Assembly: GCA_947184155.2 (NCBI GenBank)
Contig: CAMXCT020006749.1
Coordinates: forward strand, 199,501 to 263,500
Origin: Cladocopium goreaui
Lineage: Eukaryota > Sar > Dinophyceae > Suessiales > Symbiodiniaceae
DNA: 64,000 nt
Direction of reading: 5' to 3'
Shown here: positions 1 through 12,500 of the stretch, piece by piece
Layout: every line of letters starts with the position of its first letter
Numbering within the stretch: position 1 is the first letter of the stretch
Program-made: the position numbers and the translations under genes
Notes under the pieces: generated by a model
Told to the model about the DNA's origin: nothing
The model's database searches: none
What the model saw: only the letters and a program-made list of their open reading frames with translations

Positions 1-500
1 CGATTACACAGAGTTTTTATTTACACACAGACGCGTTTGCACACAGAAGCGTTTACACAGAGAAGCCTTTACACACAGGAGCTTTTACACACAAGGGCGT
101 TTACACACAGAAGCTGTTACACACAGACGTTGTTACACAAAGAAGTCTTTACACAGAGAGTTTTAACACACAGGCGCGTTTACAGACAGATTTTTTTGCG
201 CAAAAAAAACCTTTACAGAGAGAATTTTTACACACGGAAGCTTTCACACACAGAAGTTTTTACACTGAGAAGTTTTTACACAGAGAAGCTTTTGCACAGG
301 TGTGTTTACACACAGAAGTTCTTGCACAGAGAAATCTTTACACAGAGAAATTTTCACATGCAGAAGCTTTGACACACAAAAGCTTTTACACAGAGAAGTC
401 TTTACACAGAGAAGCTTTTACACGCAGAAGCCTTTACACACAGAAGCTCTTACACAGAGAAGTCTTTACACAGAGGCGCTTTTACACGAAGTGGAAAATG
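1..500. repeat. 15-bp minisatellite, block 1
   Basis: Tandem units of about 15 bp built on TTTACACAGAGAAGC / TTTACACACAGAAGC with scattered substitutions and a few length variants. Because 15 is a multiple of three, all frames stay open and give repetitive shadow peptides; I do not regard these as genes. A second block of the same family lies at 1640-2690. Confidence 0.9.
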
Positions 501-740
501 AAATTGGCAGCAATTCTCTAGGAAAAACCCTCCGCAGGAGCTTTCGGGAACAAGCCTTCCCCATTTGCTCCAAGAAAGAAACCGCAGTTCCATGATTCCA
601 TGAATATGTTTTAAAAAAAACATAAGGAATATGTTTCTGAAGCAGCAGGTCCTCATTCAGTAGCTTTCAAGCCCACCCTGCGATGACATCGAGGGTCAAG
701 TAATCCGGCGGAGCCGACGATGAACGTCAGCTCTAAAATT
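485..740. repeat. Duplicated flank of the minisatellite, copy 1
   Basis: The end of the array plus its right flank (start ACGAAGTGGAAAATGAAATT, later TAGCTTTCAAGCCCACCCTG) recurs at about 2675-2884 with a few differences and a shorter middle part. Array and flank therefore duplicated together. From 741 to 900 I see only unique, GC-rich non-coding sequence. Confidence 0.85.
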
Positions 741-899
741 CGGCTCCGCCCCAAGCCGCCAACCCTCCGACCCCAGGCCCCGAAAAACGCCAAAAATCCT
801 TCACTCTGCTGGGGGAGGGCTTTTTGGGCGGAATCCGGGTCGCTCATAAGTGTCTCCAAGAGCATAATCCCCCCCTCTTTTGAGGACACCTAAAATCGG

Positions 900-1530
900 A
901 AAAAAATCTCGTTTTGACACATTTTTCGGACGATGTTTAGCTTTTCGAAATTAACAAAATGCTGTAAATTACAGCATTTTTGCATTTTAACGTCTCGCGG
1001 GAACCATGCAAAAACGCGGAAAATGCTGCAGATACCAATACTTTGTAGACCAGAGATGCACAAAACACTGCAAATACCGGTGCTTTTGGAAGCAAGGCCA
1101 AAAAAAACATTGCAAATTACATCATTTTTTGTAGGTTGATCGCAAGAAATGCTTGTATTTACGCAGTTTTTGAAATGTCAAGAAAACTTGCAAGGCACGA
1201 AACACTGTAAATAGCGGTGTTTTGGCCACTTTTGGACGCTGAAACGCTAGTATTTACGCAGTTTTTGCCCGTGACGGTACCAAACCCCTGTAAATTACAG
1301 CACTCTTTGCACTTGTTGAACCGATTTTTCGCCTTGATGAATGCAAAAAACGCTGGTATTTACGCGTTTTTCAAAAAATCGAAGATCGTGACATGAGCGA
1401 AACCGTGTAAATAACAGTGTTTTATCCTCTTTCATGGACAAAAACTGTGGTATTTACGCGGGCTCTTGCCATCTGACAACACAAAATGCTGTAAATTACA
1501 GCACTTTGTGCACTGATTATGTTCAATTTT
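900..1530. repeat. Degenerate repeats with a GCTGTAAATTACAGC palindrome
   Basis: A loosely periodic stretch in which two motifs alternate: the 15-bp palindrome GCTGTAAATTACAGC or close variants (about 961, 1290, 1489) and GTATTTACGCAGTTTTTG-like words (about 1150, 1247, 1340, 1450). No protein-like reading frame was seen. Confidence 0.75.
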
Positions 1531-1639
1531 TAAACGAGCGATGCTTTCACATGTTCTTTGCGTTCTTCAACAAGAAACGACGTTACAGATTGAAACTAGA
1601 GGACAGTGTGGCCCGCGAGAAAGCTGGAGGGAGGAGGCG

Positions 1640-2690
1640 AGAAGATAGCCTTTACACAGAGCGGCTCTTAGACACAAAAGCTTTTACACACAGAGGCTTT
1701 TACACAGAGAAGTCTTTGTACAGACTGGCTTTTACACGCAGAAGCTTTTACACAGAGAGAAGTCTTTACACAGAGGAGCTTTTACGCACAGAAGCTTTTA
1801 CACAGAGAAGCCTTTACACAGGAGCTTTTACACACAAGGGCGTTTACACACAGAAGCTGTTACACGCAGACGCTGTTACAAAAAAAAGGCTTTACACAAA
1901 GAGCTTGAACACACAGGCCGGTTTACAGGCAGAAACTGTTACGCAAAGAAGTCTATACACAGAGAGCTTTTACACACGGAAGCTTTCACACACAGAAGTT
2001 TTTTACACAGAGAGGTCTTTACACAGAGAAGCTTTTACACGCAGAAGCTTTTTCACACAGAAGTTTTTACACAGAGAAGCCTCTGAGAAGCCTTTACACA
2101 GAGGAGCTTTTACACACAAGGGCGTTTACACACAGAAGCTGTTACACACAGATGCTGTTACACAAAGAAGTCTTTGCACAGAGAGCTTTAACACACAGGA
2201 GCGTTTACACACAGAAACTTTCCCACAGAGAAGTCTTTACACAGAGAGCTTTTACACACGGAAGCTTTCACACACAGAAGTTTTTACACAGAGAAGTCTT
2301 TACACAGAGAGGCTTTTACACCCAGAACCTTTTATACGCAGAAGCTTTTACACAGAGAAGCCTTTACGCAGAGGAGTTTTTACTACTCACAAGCGCGTTT
2401 ACTCACAGAAGCTGTTACACACAGACGCTGTTACACAAAGAAGTCTTTACACAGAGAGCTTTAACACACAGGCGCGTTTACACACAGAAACTTTCCCACA
2501 CAGAAGTTTTTACACAGAGAAATCTTTACACAGAGAAGCTTTCACACGCAGAAGCTTTGACACACAAAAGCTTTCACACAGAGAAGTCTTTACACAGAGA
2601 AGCTTTTACACGCGGAAGCTTTTGCACACAGAAGCTTTTACACAGAGAAGTCTTTACACAGAGGCGCTTTTACACGAAGTGGAAAGGTGA
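1640..2690. repeat. 15-bp minisatellite, block 2
   Basis: Same 15-bp family as 1-500, here about 1 kb long. The long open frames across it are a product of the period and have no non-repetitive protein sequence. Confidence 0.9.
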
Positions 2691-2884
2691 AATTGGCAGA
2701 AATTCTTTAGGAAAAACCCTTTGCAGGAGCTTTCGGGAACAAGCCTTCCCCACTTGCTCCACCATGAACATGATCAAAAAAGCATAAGGAATACATTTCT
2801 CATTCAGTAGCTTTCAAGCCCACCCTGCGATGACGTCGAGGGTCAAGTAATCCGGCGGAGCCGACGATGAACGTCAGCTCTAAA
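2675..2884. repeat. Duplicated flank of the minisatellite, copy 2
   Basis: Partner of 485-740. Similarity ends close to 2884, where GC-rich sequence unlike copy 1 begins. Confidence 0.85.
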
Positions 2885-2939
2885 ATCCGGGCGCCGGCCA
2901 CGGGCCCGTGTGCTGCCCGGAGGGCCTTCGGTGGCAACC

Positions 2940-3015
2940 GAAGGTTATATACGCTGGGCCCAACATAGGCCCCAAGCTGGGCCACCGTGGGGCCAACATA
3001 GGCCAACATAGGCTA
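2940..3015. repeat. Left CCAACATAGG-type array
   Basis: Several units of the form GGCCAACATAGG in direct orientation. The same unit makes the array at 4895-5065 on the far side of the repeat cluster. Confidence 0.8.
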
Positions 3016-3024
3016 TAAGGTCAA

Positions 3025-3305
3025 CGTTGGATTGTGAAACTTTCCGGTCGGATTGTGAGACTTCCCGGTCGGATTGTGAAACTTAGATTGTGAAACTTGC
3101 CGCACGGATCGTGAAACTGGTATTGTGAAACTTGAAGATCGGATTGTGAAACTTGAAACTAGGATTGTGAAACTCTGCAGACGGATTGTGAAACTCTGGG
3201 GACGGATTGTGAAACTGAGATTGTGCAACTCTGCAGGCGGATTGTGAAACTCTGGGGACGGATTGTGAAACTAGGATTGTGCAACTCTGAAGGCGGATTG
3301 TGAAA
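3025..3305. repeat. GGATTGTGAAACT tandem array
   Basis: About a dozen units of GGATTGTGAAACT with short variable spacers, plus variants reading ATTGTGCAACT. The reverse complement of the unit at 4672-4870 (GGATTGCGCAACT) differs at only two positions, so the two arrays look like inverted relatives. Confidence 0.9.
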
Positions 3306-3329
3306 CATGGGGCTGGGGATGCTGATACC

Positions 3330-4655
3330 ATCTTAACCTTGTGGAGACTCCAAGTCAGTTTGAAGTTCCATGGGGGTGGGAATATTCATATCTTAACCTT
3401 GTGGAGACTCCAAGTCAGTTTGAAGTTCCATGGGGGTGGGAATTTTCATATCACCTTAACCTTGTGGAGACTCCAAGTTAGTTTGAAGTTCCATGGGGGT
3501 GGGCATTTTGATATCGTCTTAGCTTTGTGGAGACTCCAAGTCAGTTTGAAGTTCCATGCGGGTGGGAACTTGATACCATCTTAACCTTGTGGAGACTCAG
3601 AGTCAGTTTGAAGTTCCATGGGGGTGGGAATTTTCAAATCATCTTAACCTTGTGGAGGCTCCAAGCCAGTTTGAAGTTCCATGCGGGTGGGAATTTTAAT
3701 ATAATCTTAACATTTGGGGAACTCAGAGTCAGTTTGAAGTTCCATGGGGTGGGAATTTTCATACCGCTTTAACCTTGTGGAGACTCCAAGTCAGTTTGAA
3801 GTTCCATGGGGCGGGAATTTTAATATAATCTTAACATTTTGGGTACTCAGAGTCCGTTTGAAGCTCCATGGGGGCAAGAATTTTCATACCGTTTTAACCT
3901 TGTGGAGACTCCCAAGTCAGTTTGAAGTTCCATGGGGTGGGAATGTTCATATCATCTTGGCATTTTGGGGACTCAGAGTCGGTTTGAAGTTCCATGGGGG
4001 TGGGAACTTTGATATCATCTTAACATTTTGGGGACTCAGAGTCAGTTTGAAGTTTCATGGGGGTAGGAATTTTGATATCATCTTTAACTTTTGGAGACTC
4101 CAAGTCAGTTTGAAGTTTCATGAGGGTGGGAATTTTGATATCATCTTTAACTTGTGGAGACTCCAAGTCAATTTGAAGTTTCATGAGGGTGGGAATTTTC
4201 ATATCATCTGAACATTTTGGGGACTCAGGCTCAGTTTGACGTTCCATGGGGGTGGGAATTTTGATGGAATCTTTAACTTGTGGAGACTTCAAGTCAGTTT
4301 GAAGTTTCATGGGGGTGGGAATTTTGATACCGCCTTAACCTTGTGGAGACTCCAAGTCAGTTTGAAGTTCCATGGGGTGGGAATGTTCATATCATCTTGA
4401 CATTTTGGGGACTCAGAGTCGGTTTGAAGTTCCATGGGGGTGGGAATGTTGATATCATCTTAACATTTTGGGGACTCAGAGTCAGTTTGAAGTTCCATGG
4501 GGGTAGGAATTTTGATATCATCTTATCTTAGCTTTGTGGAGACTCCAAGTCAGTTTGAAGTTCCATGGGGGTGGGAATTTTGATATCATCTTTGACTTGT
4601 GGAGACTCGAAGTCAGGTTGAAGTTCCATAGGCGTGGGAATGTTGATATCATCTT
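3330..4655. repeat. About 63-bp tandem array, roughly 21 copies
   Basis: Units of 58-66 bp built from TTAACCTTGTGGAGACTCC, AGTCAGTTTGAAGTTCCATG and GGGGTGGGAATTTTGATATC. Two subtypes (CTTGTGGAGACTCCAAG and ATTTTGGGGACTCAGAG) run in mixed order. Open frames here are repeat products. Confidence 0.95.
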
Positions 4656-4671
4656 AAACTTGAGCAAGTCA

Positions 4672-4870
4672 AGTTGCGCAATCCTAGTTGCGCAATCCGA
4701 CCAAAGAGTTGCGCAATCCTGGGAGTTGCGCAATCTGTCGAAAGTAGTTGCGCAATCCGACCAAAGAGTTGCGCAATCCTGGGAGTTGCGCAATCTGTCG
4801 AAAGTAGTTGCGCAATCAGAGTTGCGCAATCCGACCAAAGAGTTGCGCAATCCTGGTTGCGCAATCCGGA
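4672..4870. repeat. AGTTGCGCAATCC array
   Basis: Units of AGTTGCGCAATCC. Three units with their spacers form a near-identical block of about 60 bp present twice in succession (about 4690-4810), a small higher-order repeat. Confidence 0.9.
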
Positions 4871-4894
4871 GAAGTTTCGGAATCGGACTTTATT

Positions 4895-5065
4895 CGCCAA
4901 ACATAGGCCAACATAGGGCCGACATAGGGCCAAGACAGGGCCAACATAGGCCAAGATAGGGCAAATATAGGCCAACATAGGGCCAACAAGCCGACATAGG
5001 CCAACATAGGCCCAACATGGGCCCAAGATAGGCCCAAGATGGCCAACCTGGCCCAACATGGACTC
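4895..5065. repeat. Right CCAACATAGG-type array
   Basis: Units such as GGCCAACATAGG, GGGCCGACATAGG and GGCCCAAGATAGG in the same orientation as 2940-3015. From 5066 to 5416 I see no gene; this is probably the downstream flank of the protease gene. Confidence 0.85.
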
Positions 5066-5416
5066 AAGGGCGGCCCTTCAATCCGGGATGGTCTAAGATA
5101 TCGCCAACATGAGCGCAACATGCTCCCTACACTGACTTCAGGCCGTTTCTCTGTCAGCGCCCGGCTGTCAGGCGTAAGCCCTTAAATAAATGTTCAACCA
5201 AAATTGCAGCCACCTTTCTGGGACTGTTTTGAGATCCGCAAGTGATCTTGAACTATGCTGAGCACGTAGCCCCCCACTGCACCCTTTTTATCTTCAACAA
5301 TTTGGGTGCTGAGAGAAAGAGCCACTTCCTGTGGCTTGCGAAACATAGAGTTGCATTGAAAGCATTGAAATGGGCTGATGTGAGCACCCAACTGCTGCTG
5401 TCTGTCCTTACTTCAT

Positions 5417-6517
5417 CTAACTTCCAGCCCACGATGTATTCATCAGCATACTCTTCAAGGAATGAACAAAAAGCCATTGCTCTTGCAACGCATCAGTCAC
5501 TTTCAAAGGCATGCATTCGCACCAGGATTTCTTGAGCGTTTTCTCATCCAAAATGAGATCAAAATTCTCTGGCAAGCAAACTGGTGCTCCCCACTGTTCA
5601 TGACTGACATTGCTTGGCCATTGCAGCCGCACGAGACCATCACATTCACAGGTCTGGTTGTAGTCAGCGCAGTAATTCCAAGAGGGAATCCCCTTAGCAG
5701 AATTGTCAGCCATAGATGTGTTGAGTCTCTCTAGAGCGGTTTCGACCATCTGTCGGGTGAAATCCCTGTAGTGTTGCAGTTGGGACATAATGGCAGCATG
5801 TTCAGATCCATCTGCAACAAGTCGGGACGTGAAAATGAAGACGAAGCGACGTTGAAGATCTCTTTCGTCATCTGAAATTGGGCCATCCAGCCCTGCAGCA
5901 AACACACTGCGAACTACTGAAGAAAGCAGCTCAGAGAGGGTGAACGCTTCGGCACTGGAGCTGCTCGCTTCCTGTCGATGAAGTTTCACCAGTCTGTCAT
6001 GGCCTAGAATTTCCTGCAGGAGCATGGTTCGCAAGCGCCTGATGATGTCATCCACGTCGAAACTGCACAGGGCGCCGCTGCAGCTCTCAACGAGAAACGC
6101 GTTGGCTTCGTCGGGCGGAAGCAATCCTTGGTCTTTGGGTCGCAGCAAACGTAGAACGATGTCCAGCGCCAGGCGTTGTGTCGCTGCAGGAATGGGCTCA
6201 CTTGCCTTGCGCTTCTGGTCATTCTGGTCCTCGTACTTGTGCAAATATGAGTTGTTTCTCCCACCCAAGTAACTTGCAGCGTTGAAACCAATTTCTGGAA
6301 CGAGGCTCGAAAGAATCATGTCCACAGCATGGCCATACAGTTGGTAGGACTGTGTCAGCAGCACCGCTGTGTCCAGCAAGTTCTTTTGCACTTCCGCAAA
6401 CAAGGACACTTGGCCATCAAAGTGGGCAACAGGGTCAGAAGAGAGGTCATAGTCAATACACGATGGATCTTCGCCATAACTATTTTCCTCGTCGTAGCAG
6501 CTCTGCAAGCTCTCTGC
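5417..6517 (-). CDS. Metalloprotease exon 9 (C-terminal domain)
   Basis: Starts after GAGAG|GCAGAG and runs 366 codons to a TAG at 5417. CYDEENSYGEDPSC and DLSSDPVAHF resemble the family block YxxDxD..DP....D.G.DP. YLGGRNNSYLHKYEDQN and PIPAATQRLALD match the GGxxxxR / PVPAxxQRxAL blocks. The last hundred residues are Cys-rich with no match that I recognise. Confidence 0.75.
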   Translation of the reverse strand, partial: AESLQSCYDEENSYGEDPSCIDYDLSSDPVAHFDGQVSLFAEVQKNLLDTAVLLTQSYQLYGHAVDMILSSLVPEIGFNAASYLGGRNNSYLHKYEDQNDQKRKASEPIPAATQRLALDIVLRLLRPKDQGLLPPDEANAFLVESCSGALCSFDVDDIIRRLRTMLLQEILGHDRLVKLHRQEASSSSAEAFTLSELLSSVVRSVFAAGLDGPISDDERDLQRRFVFIFTSRLVADGSEHAAIMSQLQHYRDFTRQMVETALERLNTSMADNSAKGIPSWNYCADYNQTCECDGLVRLQWPSNVSHEQWGAPVCLPENFDLILDEKTLKKSWCECMPLKVTDALQEQWLFVHSLKSMLMNTSWAGS

Positions 6518-9500
6518 CTCTCGCAAAATTTCCTGAAGCGCGGCAAAAGGGTGATCTGTGAAGGACAGAATGCTGTGTAGATACTACAGCTCTATATCCC
6601 CTTGTTGAATGAAAAGGCAAGGATTGAAGCAATGTCACGTTCTTGCTAGGATTGAGAATGTTGTTGGGATTTGACGCAAAGTCCTTGAGAATGACAGCAG
6701 CTTCTGCATCAGTCGATGCTGAATGTGTGTAGCCATAGCGAATTGCCAGCTTGTCATACGCCCCGATTGTAGGGGACCTCATAAGGGAAATGACTGCCAA
6801 GTATAGCAATGTCGTGTTTGTATTGCTTGATGCGCAGTGAAAGCAGTCTCCAAATCGCATCCTATTGCAGCATGCTCAAAAACTAGTGCACCACAAGGGC
6901 CCGGTTGGAATCGGAAAGGCATGAATGAACATGGATCTTACAACGTTATGCGGTTTTAGGATGTTTTAGGTGGCTGACATGAGTAAAGTTTCCTAATTTG
7001 CCACATTTTGCCACTCTCCAACAGATTCCAAGAGACCATACATGAGTCATGTGGGACGAGTTCTTTGGCAGATTCATCGCAATGTAGTCCATGACTGAAG
7101 CCTGCGATGACATGACACACAAGGACGACACTCTGCACGACACACTGCAGCCGTCGCTTCAAACCGCTTCCTTGGTGCGGCCAAGATACAGATGTGCCAT
7201 GCTTGGCAGTGCATGATGGATTCTCCAGGCATTCTCGACCTTGGACCCAAGAAGTCACTAAGGATTGCCACTTCCGCACTATGACATTGCAAGCTTTTCT
7301 TATCTTATTTAAATATTGTTTAAATATTTATGTGTTCTTCCCAAGTCCCAAAATTGGTCACACCTTTTGCCGAGAGTCTGATTCCCATAGGTCCCTTGAA
7401 GTTGTGGCGCAAGCCCAAGCAATGGCCAACCTCATGCGAAACCACCTCCTGCAGACCTGAACCGAGGAGCTCGTGTGGGTCCTGACAGAAGGCGTTTCGT
7501 CTTTTCTCCGGTGATTCCTTTGCGAATTGGTAGTTCTGTTCTAAGGCAATTCGAAGAGGGCATCTAAGTTTGTAAGTTCAACGAAACAGTACCAAAATAT
7601 TCTGAGTTGTCCCCAGACTGTGTGAAGAAAGGATGCTATCGGCTCGGTCGTCCGATATCACTATCACAGCAATTTGCATCTAGTTATCAGTGACCAACAC
7701 ATTAACACATTCGCAGTTCAGCAACTCACTTGTTGATCATGGGACTGAACGTGATCAAACGTGATCTGTTCAAGCACCCCTTGTGGTAGGTCCTTGGCAA
7801 CTGGCTCAATGGCTTGGAGAAAGGCTGCAAAGCCAAACGATCGAGCCTTCCTGCCGTCTTTGTCCATGCGAACTTGGCGCGTCCTTTCGAAAACGCTTTG
7901 GCACCCTGTAGCTTTGCAACTCACACCCGACTAAAATCGACTAAATACAATCAAGTTAGGGTTTGACACTTCTTTTTTCAACTTCAGTCTCTTGTGGTTC
8001 TGGCCGTTGAGGACACTCTAAAAAAAAGATCAAGCACGAAAGCACCGAACGTGCAGGACATGATATTGGCTGAGGTGTGATGAGAATCTCAACGAACCCA
8101 AAGTGAACCAGATCCAGAAAGCGTTAGATGTCTTCAGCAGCATACTTCGGATGTCTTTAAGTTAAAAGTTAAAAGTGCAACAAACGTGATTATGTACAGA
8201 GGAAAACCAAGGATTGCCAGTTTCGCAATGGCCTACATGTTGGATTCTGGTGCGATTCACCAGAATTTTTGGTCCTGTTTTGCTTCTTCAAAGTGCTAAG
8301 ATCTCCAGGATCGATGTCCAAGAGAGCAGATTTCAGCGTGGAAGCTGTGTGGGCGAGTTGCGAAAAGTTCAGCAGTTCCAATTCCAAATCTTCCAGGTAG
8401 GCCTTGACCCAGGAGTCTCCCATGGCCACGTCGCATTTGATGATTTCCCCACTGCGGGGATCCACCTGATAGGATTCGGATTCGGATGATTCGGAGAGGA
8501 TTTCTTCAAGCGGTGGTTATCAAGGTTTTAATATGTTTCGTATATTCATGGCTTTACAGGATGAATGATTCAGGAAGATTCACTATATATATAAAGACTC
8601 AGCCGCTTCCCCAATTTTTTAAGCGGTGCAGAACCATTCTTGTCAAAGATAGATAGAAAATCAGCGAAAAAATCATCAAAAAGTTTCAAAATCCTCACCC
8701 ATGATGACGGAAAAAAGGGGCCCATCCCCTAGTGCCCCCAGGACTTCCTGGCCAAACCACAGGTAAGCCCTAGCCAAAGCACGTGGGTAGCCTATGCGCC
8801 CGGCCAAACCCAGGAAACAACATAGGACCTACCCCAGCAGAACAAGCATTATTTTTCTCCCCCTTGGAGTTTGTTTAGGCCGTTTTTCGGCCTTTTTTGC
8901 TTGTTTCCTCTGCTTTCCGTCAAATTAGGGGGGAAGGGAGTGGAGCTGCAGCCAAATGCTACAGAAAAAATATGGTACATGCTTCTTCGTCTTAAAAAAC
9001 GAGACGTTTAAACAAAGACTCAGCCGCTTCCCCAATTTTTTAAGCGGTGCAGAACCATTCTTGTCAAAGATAGATAGAAAATCAGCGAAAAAATCATCAA
9101 AAAGTTTCAAAATCCTCACCCATGATGACGGAAAAAAGGGGCCCATCCCCTAGTGCCCCCAGGACTTCCTGGCCAAACCACAGGTAAGCCCTAGCCAAAG
9201 CACGTGGGTAGCCTATGCGCCCGGCCAAACCCAGGAAACAACATAGGACCTACCCCAGCAGAACAAGCATTATTTTTCTCCCCCTTGGAGTTTGTTTAGG
9301 CCGTTTTTCAGCCTTTTTTGCTTGTTTCCTCTGCTTTCCAACGCCCCCTGCCCTGCCTTTAGGCAAGAGCTCAAGCATTGGCAAAGGTTGAGAAAGAGAA
9401 GTGAGGTACTGAGTACGTAGAGTACGGGAGTATCGGGTCCAAGGGATGGCCAATTCGGCCAAGATAGCCATTCCCTCGTTTATATACAAGCGGGTGGTGC

Positions 9501-12500
9501 GAACAGCCTGCCATCGGCCGTTGACCATGAGCCTGTCAAACGAACCTTCTTGTCTAAATTGAAAAGTGGCACCACCCCGTCGTAACGAGTAGGGCCGAAA
9601 GTCAAGAGGTCCAAACCCCAGAGAGTTCAGTGTATCAGAAAACATGTAGATGGGGGGCTTCAGTCAAGGTATAGCGGGAACCTGGAGTATCCAGCCATTG
9701 TTTGACTCGTCGTATGACATCTTCCACCACCACCTTGGCACTCTCAGCAGCGCCTTGGCGTTTGCCTCCCTTAGTGAAACCTAGAGACACAAGCACGGCT
9801 GTGTCACGGGAGGCCACCGCTAAGTGTCGCTTATTGAGGCCTAAAATTTCACCTGTACGCAGAAGACCGTAGAAACCAAGGAGAAGACTGAGAGCAAAAA
9901 GAGGTTGCTGATGAAATAGGGCATGGCCTACCATGGCTTCAAGGACTTCGACCGGCATAGGCGGGGCTCGATTTGGAATTTCCGTGGTATTCCAGGCTTT
10001 GAGCAACCTCCAAGTCCCCAGCAGATGCCCTCGTAGTTGAGGCTGGGTATCTTGTAGACCAGCAACTGTATCCGCAGCGAGAGCCCTGCCTTCGCCAGTA
10101 CCCCACAGATGTTCGACATAGTCACTAACAATACTGTCCATCTGAAATCGCTGGCGAGGCAGCGTCAGGTCTTCAGCTTTGAGGTACGCAAAAAAGCGTT
10201 CCAGAGCACGGTCATATCGCTTTCTAGTGGCAGGTTGTACAGTCAAACTCTTAAGTGTGCCTAGCTTCTTTCGTGTGTCAATCCTCTCTTCCTTGGTTTT
10301 ACCTTCTAGGACTCTTTTAGGCATTAGCCCATTTGCGCTTCCGGGGACGCCGACTAGGGGCGTCCGCCGGATTGAGGCTGGTACGGACATAACTCCATAC
10401 CACAGAGGATCCAGTTGCAAGGAGGAGGGAATTGACACGGAGAAGGGTACGACGTAGTTTGCGGCTACTAGATCTTCCCCTTGAAAGTGAATGAAGGCAC
10501 ACAAGCGAATCGACCATATGTACAAACTTGATCTTGACCTGACTCTGTCTCTCAAGGCGCCAACGGAGTGCATTGAGGACGGCTCTCATTTCCAACACGT
10601 TGATATGTTCGCGTCCACCGCGCCACTGCCACGAAGAGGCAACTCTCCAACGCCACAACCGGGCCGGGAGACTCGCCCTCATTCGCTGGTAGCGAACCAA
10701 ATCTTCCGAGCCTGCCTGGAGAAGAAGATCTTCACCTTTGAGACTCACCAGCGATGACAGCTTACGCACGAGCTGATGGCCCAATTGTCCGCGAACCTTG
10801 GTAGATTGCTGCCGCATAGGGGGCCGCTGCAGATAGGCTTGAAGACTATGAGTGCTTCCGGGAGCCGTCCGCTCCACTATCTGTTGGGGGCTAAGGAGTG
10901 GGTGAAACCCCAGAAGGTAGCCCAGGTGGTTCAGGATCCAGGCTACGACAGTGACATTCCATGAGTTGCCTATCATGGAGAGCCGGCTGGCCAAGTGCCC
11001 CGGGGTATTATGGAGGGTTTTCTTCATAGCTTGCATGGTATAGCCTCGGGGGAAGCCCATGATGCATTCTCGCTCTTCGATGTCAGGCAGCCGAAGCTCA
11101 CCGGAGGACCGTTGCTGCAAACAGTTCTTGTCTTGGTATTGATAGGGCGGATACCGGTAGTGGTCGGCTTTCCAGCGCTCAAGCTCGTGGGCCTGGCACT
11201 GAGCCTTTCCTGCAGGACGGTGTCCCTCATAGTCACGACAGCGCGAGGTGGTGAAGGTTGGTAGGGGTTGTACCTCCTGCCTGGTCCACCCGGGATGCAA
11301 ATAATCCCTCTCGTCAACCTGAGTGAGCACCTTGGCAGTATGACAAGCTGAGCTGGAAGAATCCCGGGAGAGCTGAAAGGTGACTCCCTCTTGAGCAACT
11401 AGCTCCCAATCAAACCAATATAACCGAGGTCGGCGAGCAATTGAGAAATCCTTGCCATCAATCATCCAGGGCGTGTCCCCGAAAGCTTCTGTCATGACTT
11501 TCCGATCTTGTTCATCCATTGAAGCGACGTTCTCAGCAAGAGACGCCACTCGAGCCCATGGGAAAAACTTCTGGACCAAGGCCTTGACACGGGGGACATG
11601 TTGGAAAAGAGCACTGCGGGAGTCACGAAGAGCTCCCTTCCGCTGAGCATTCAGCTGGCTGACCCCTTGGCACGGAGCCCCTGAGCCCAACAGGACCAGT
11701 GAAGCCTGACTAAAGAGGCAGGCCCATTCCTTTACTTCAGCTTCATCAACCAAGACGATGTCAGTCACAAAACGGGTGCTGGGAAACCGAGACTCTACCA
11801 CCCGGCGTGCCTCTTCATTGGATTCCACAGAGACGTGGCCCAAGATATTCCAACCAAGGGAGTCGACGGCCACTCGCAACGCCGAAATCCCATCAAAAAG
11901 GCCCACTGTGAGCACGCTCTCTACCTCCAGAGGCTCTACAATGTCACCTCGCACAGAGCATCTGGCAGCGCAAGCTCCAGCCTCTGTGAGGCCGCGGGAG
12001 AAAGTTACCCCTCCCCCATACTCCGAGGCATCGCTGGCCGTGACACACTGGGAGAGATCCAGTCGGAAGTTTACCACTGAAAGAGGACTGAGGCCTACGA
12101 ACCTGGCCAGCTCTTCTTTGACTGCCTCCGGGAGATCCAGAGAAATGACCGGGGGGAAGTGTTCGAAACTCACGATGAACTGCCACAAAGCGTTCATGCT
12201 GCCCAGTAAGGGTCTTCGAAACATCGCCAGGTAAACAAAGCCACCACCAATTACTTGAGCTTGTCGCTGTGTGCAACGTCCTCGGGCTAGTAGATGGCAG
12301 GCCAACTGGCAATACTTCATCACCTTCTCCGGTTTCGGATAAGCCAAACCGCGGGAGCCATCAACGATGGCTCCCTGCACTTCCGCGACACGCTGTTGCT
12401 GAACGCTCTTCTTGGGATGACGTGGAATTTGAAGCCGTAAGTATTCCTCACGCAGCCCCAGGCTCATTGCCGACAGCTTCCCCTCGATGGTCTCTGCCAA

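Noticed and set aside
37-2787. Long open frames across the 15-bp minisatellite
   Set aside because: The period is a multiple of three, so all frames remain open; the peptides are only the repeat and nothing non-repetitive joins them.
3083-4959. Open frames in both directions across the 63-bp and 13-bp arrays
   Set aside because: They follow the repeat period and lack any protein-like segment.
1-5065. CRISPR-like array in the repeat cluster
   Set aside because: Units are contiguous or have repeated spacers, there is no cas gene, and the genome is eukaryotic.
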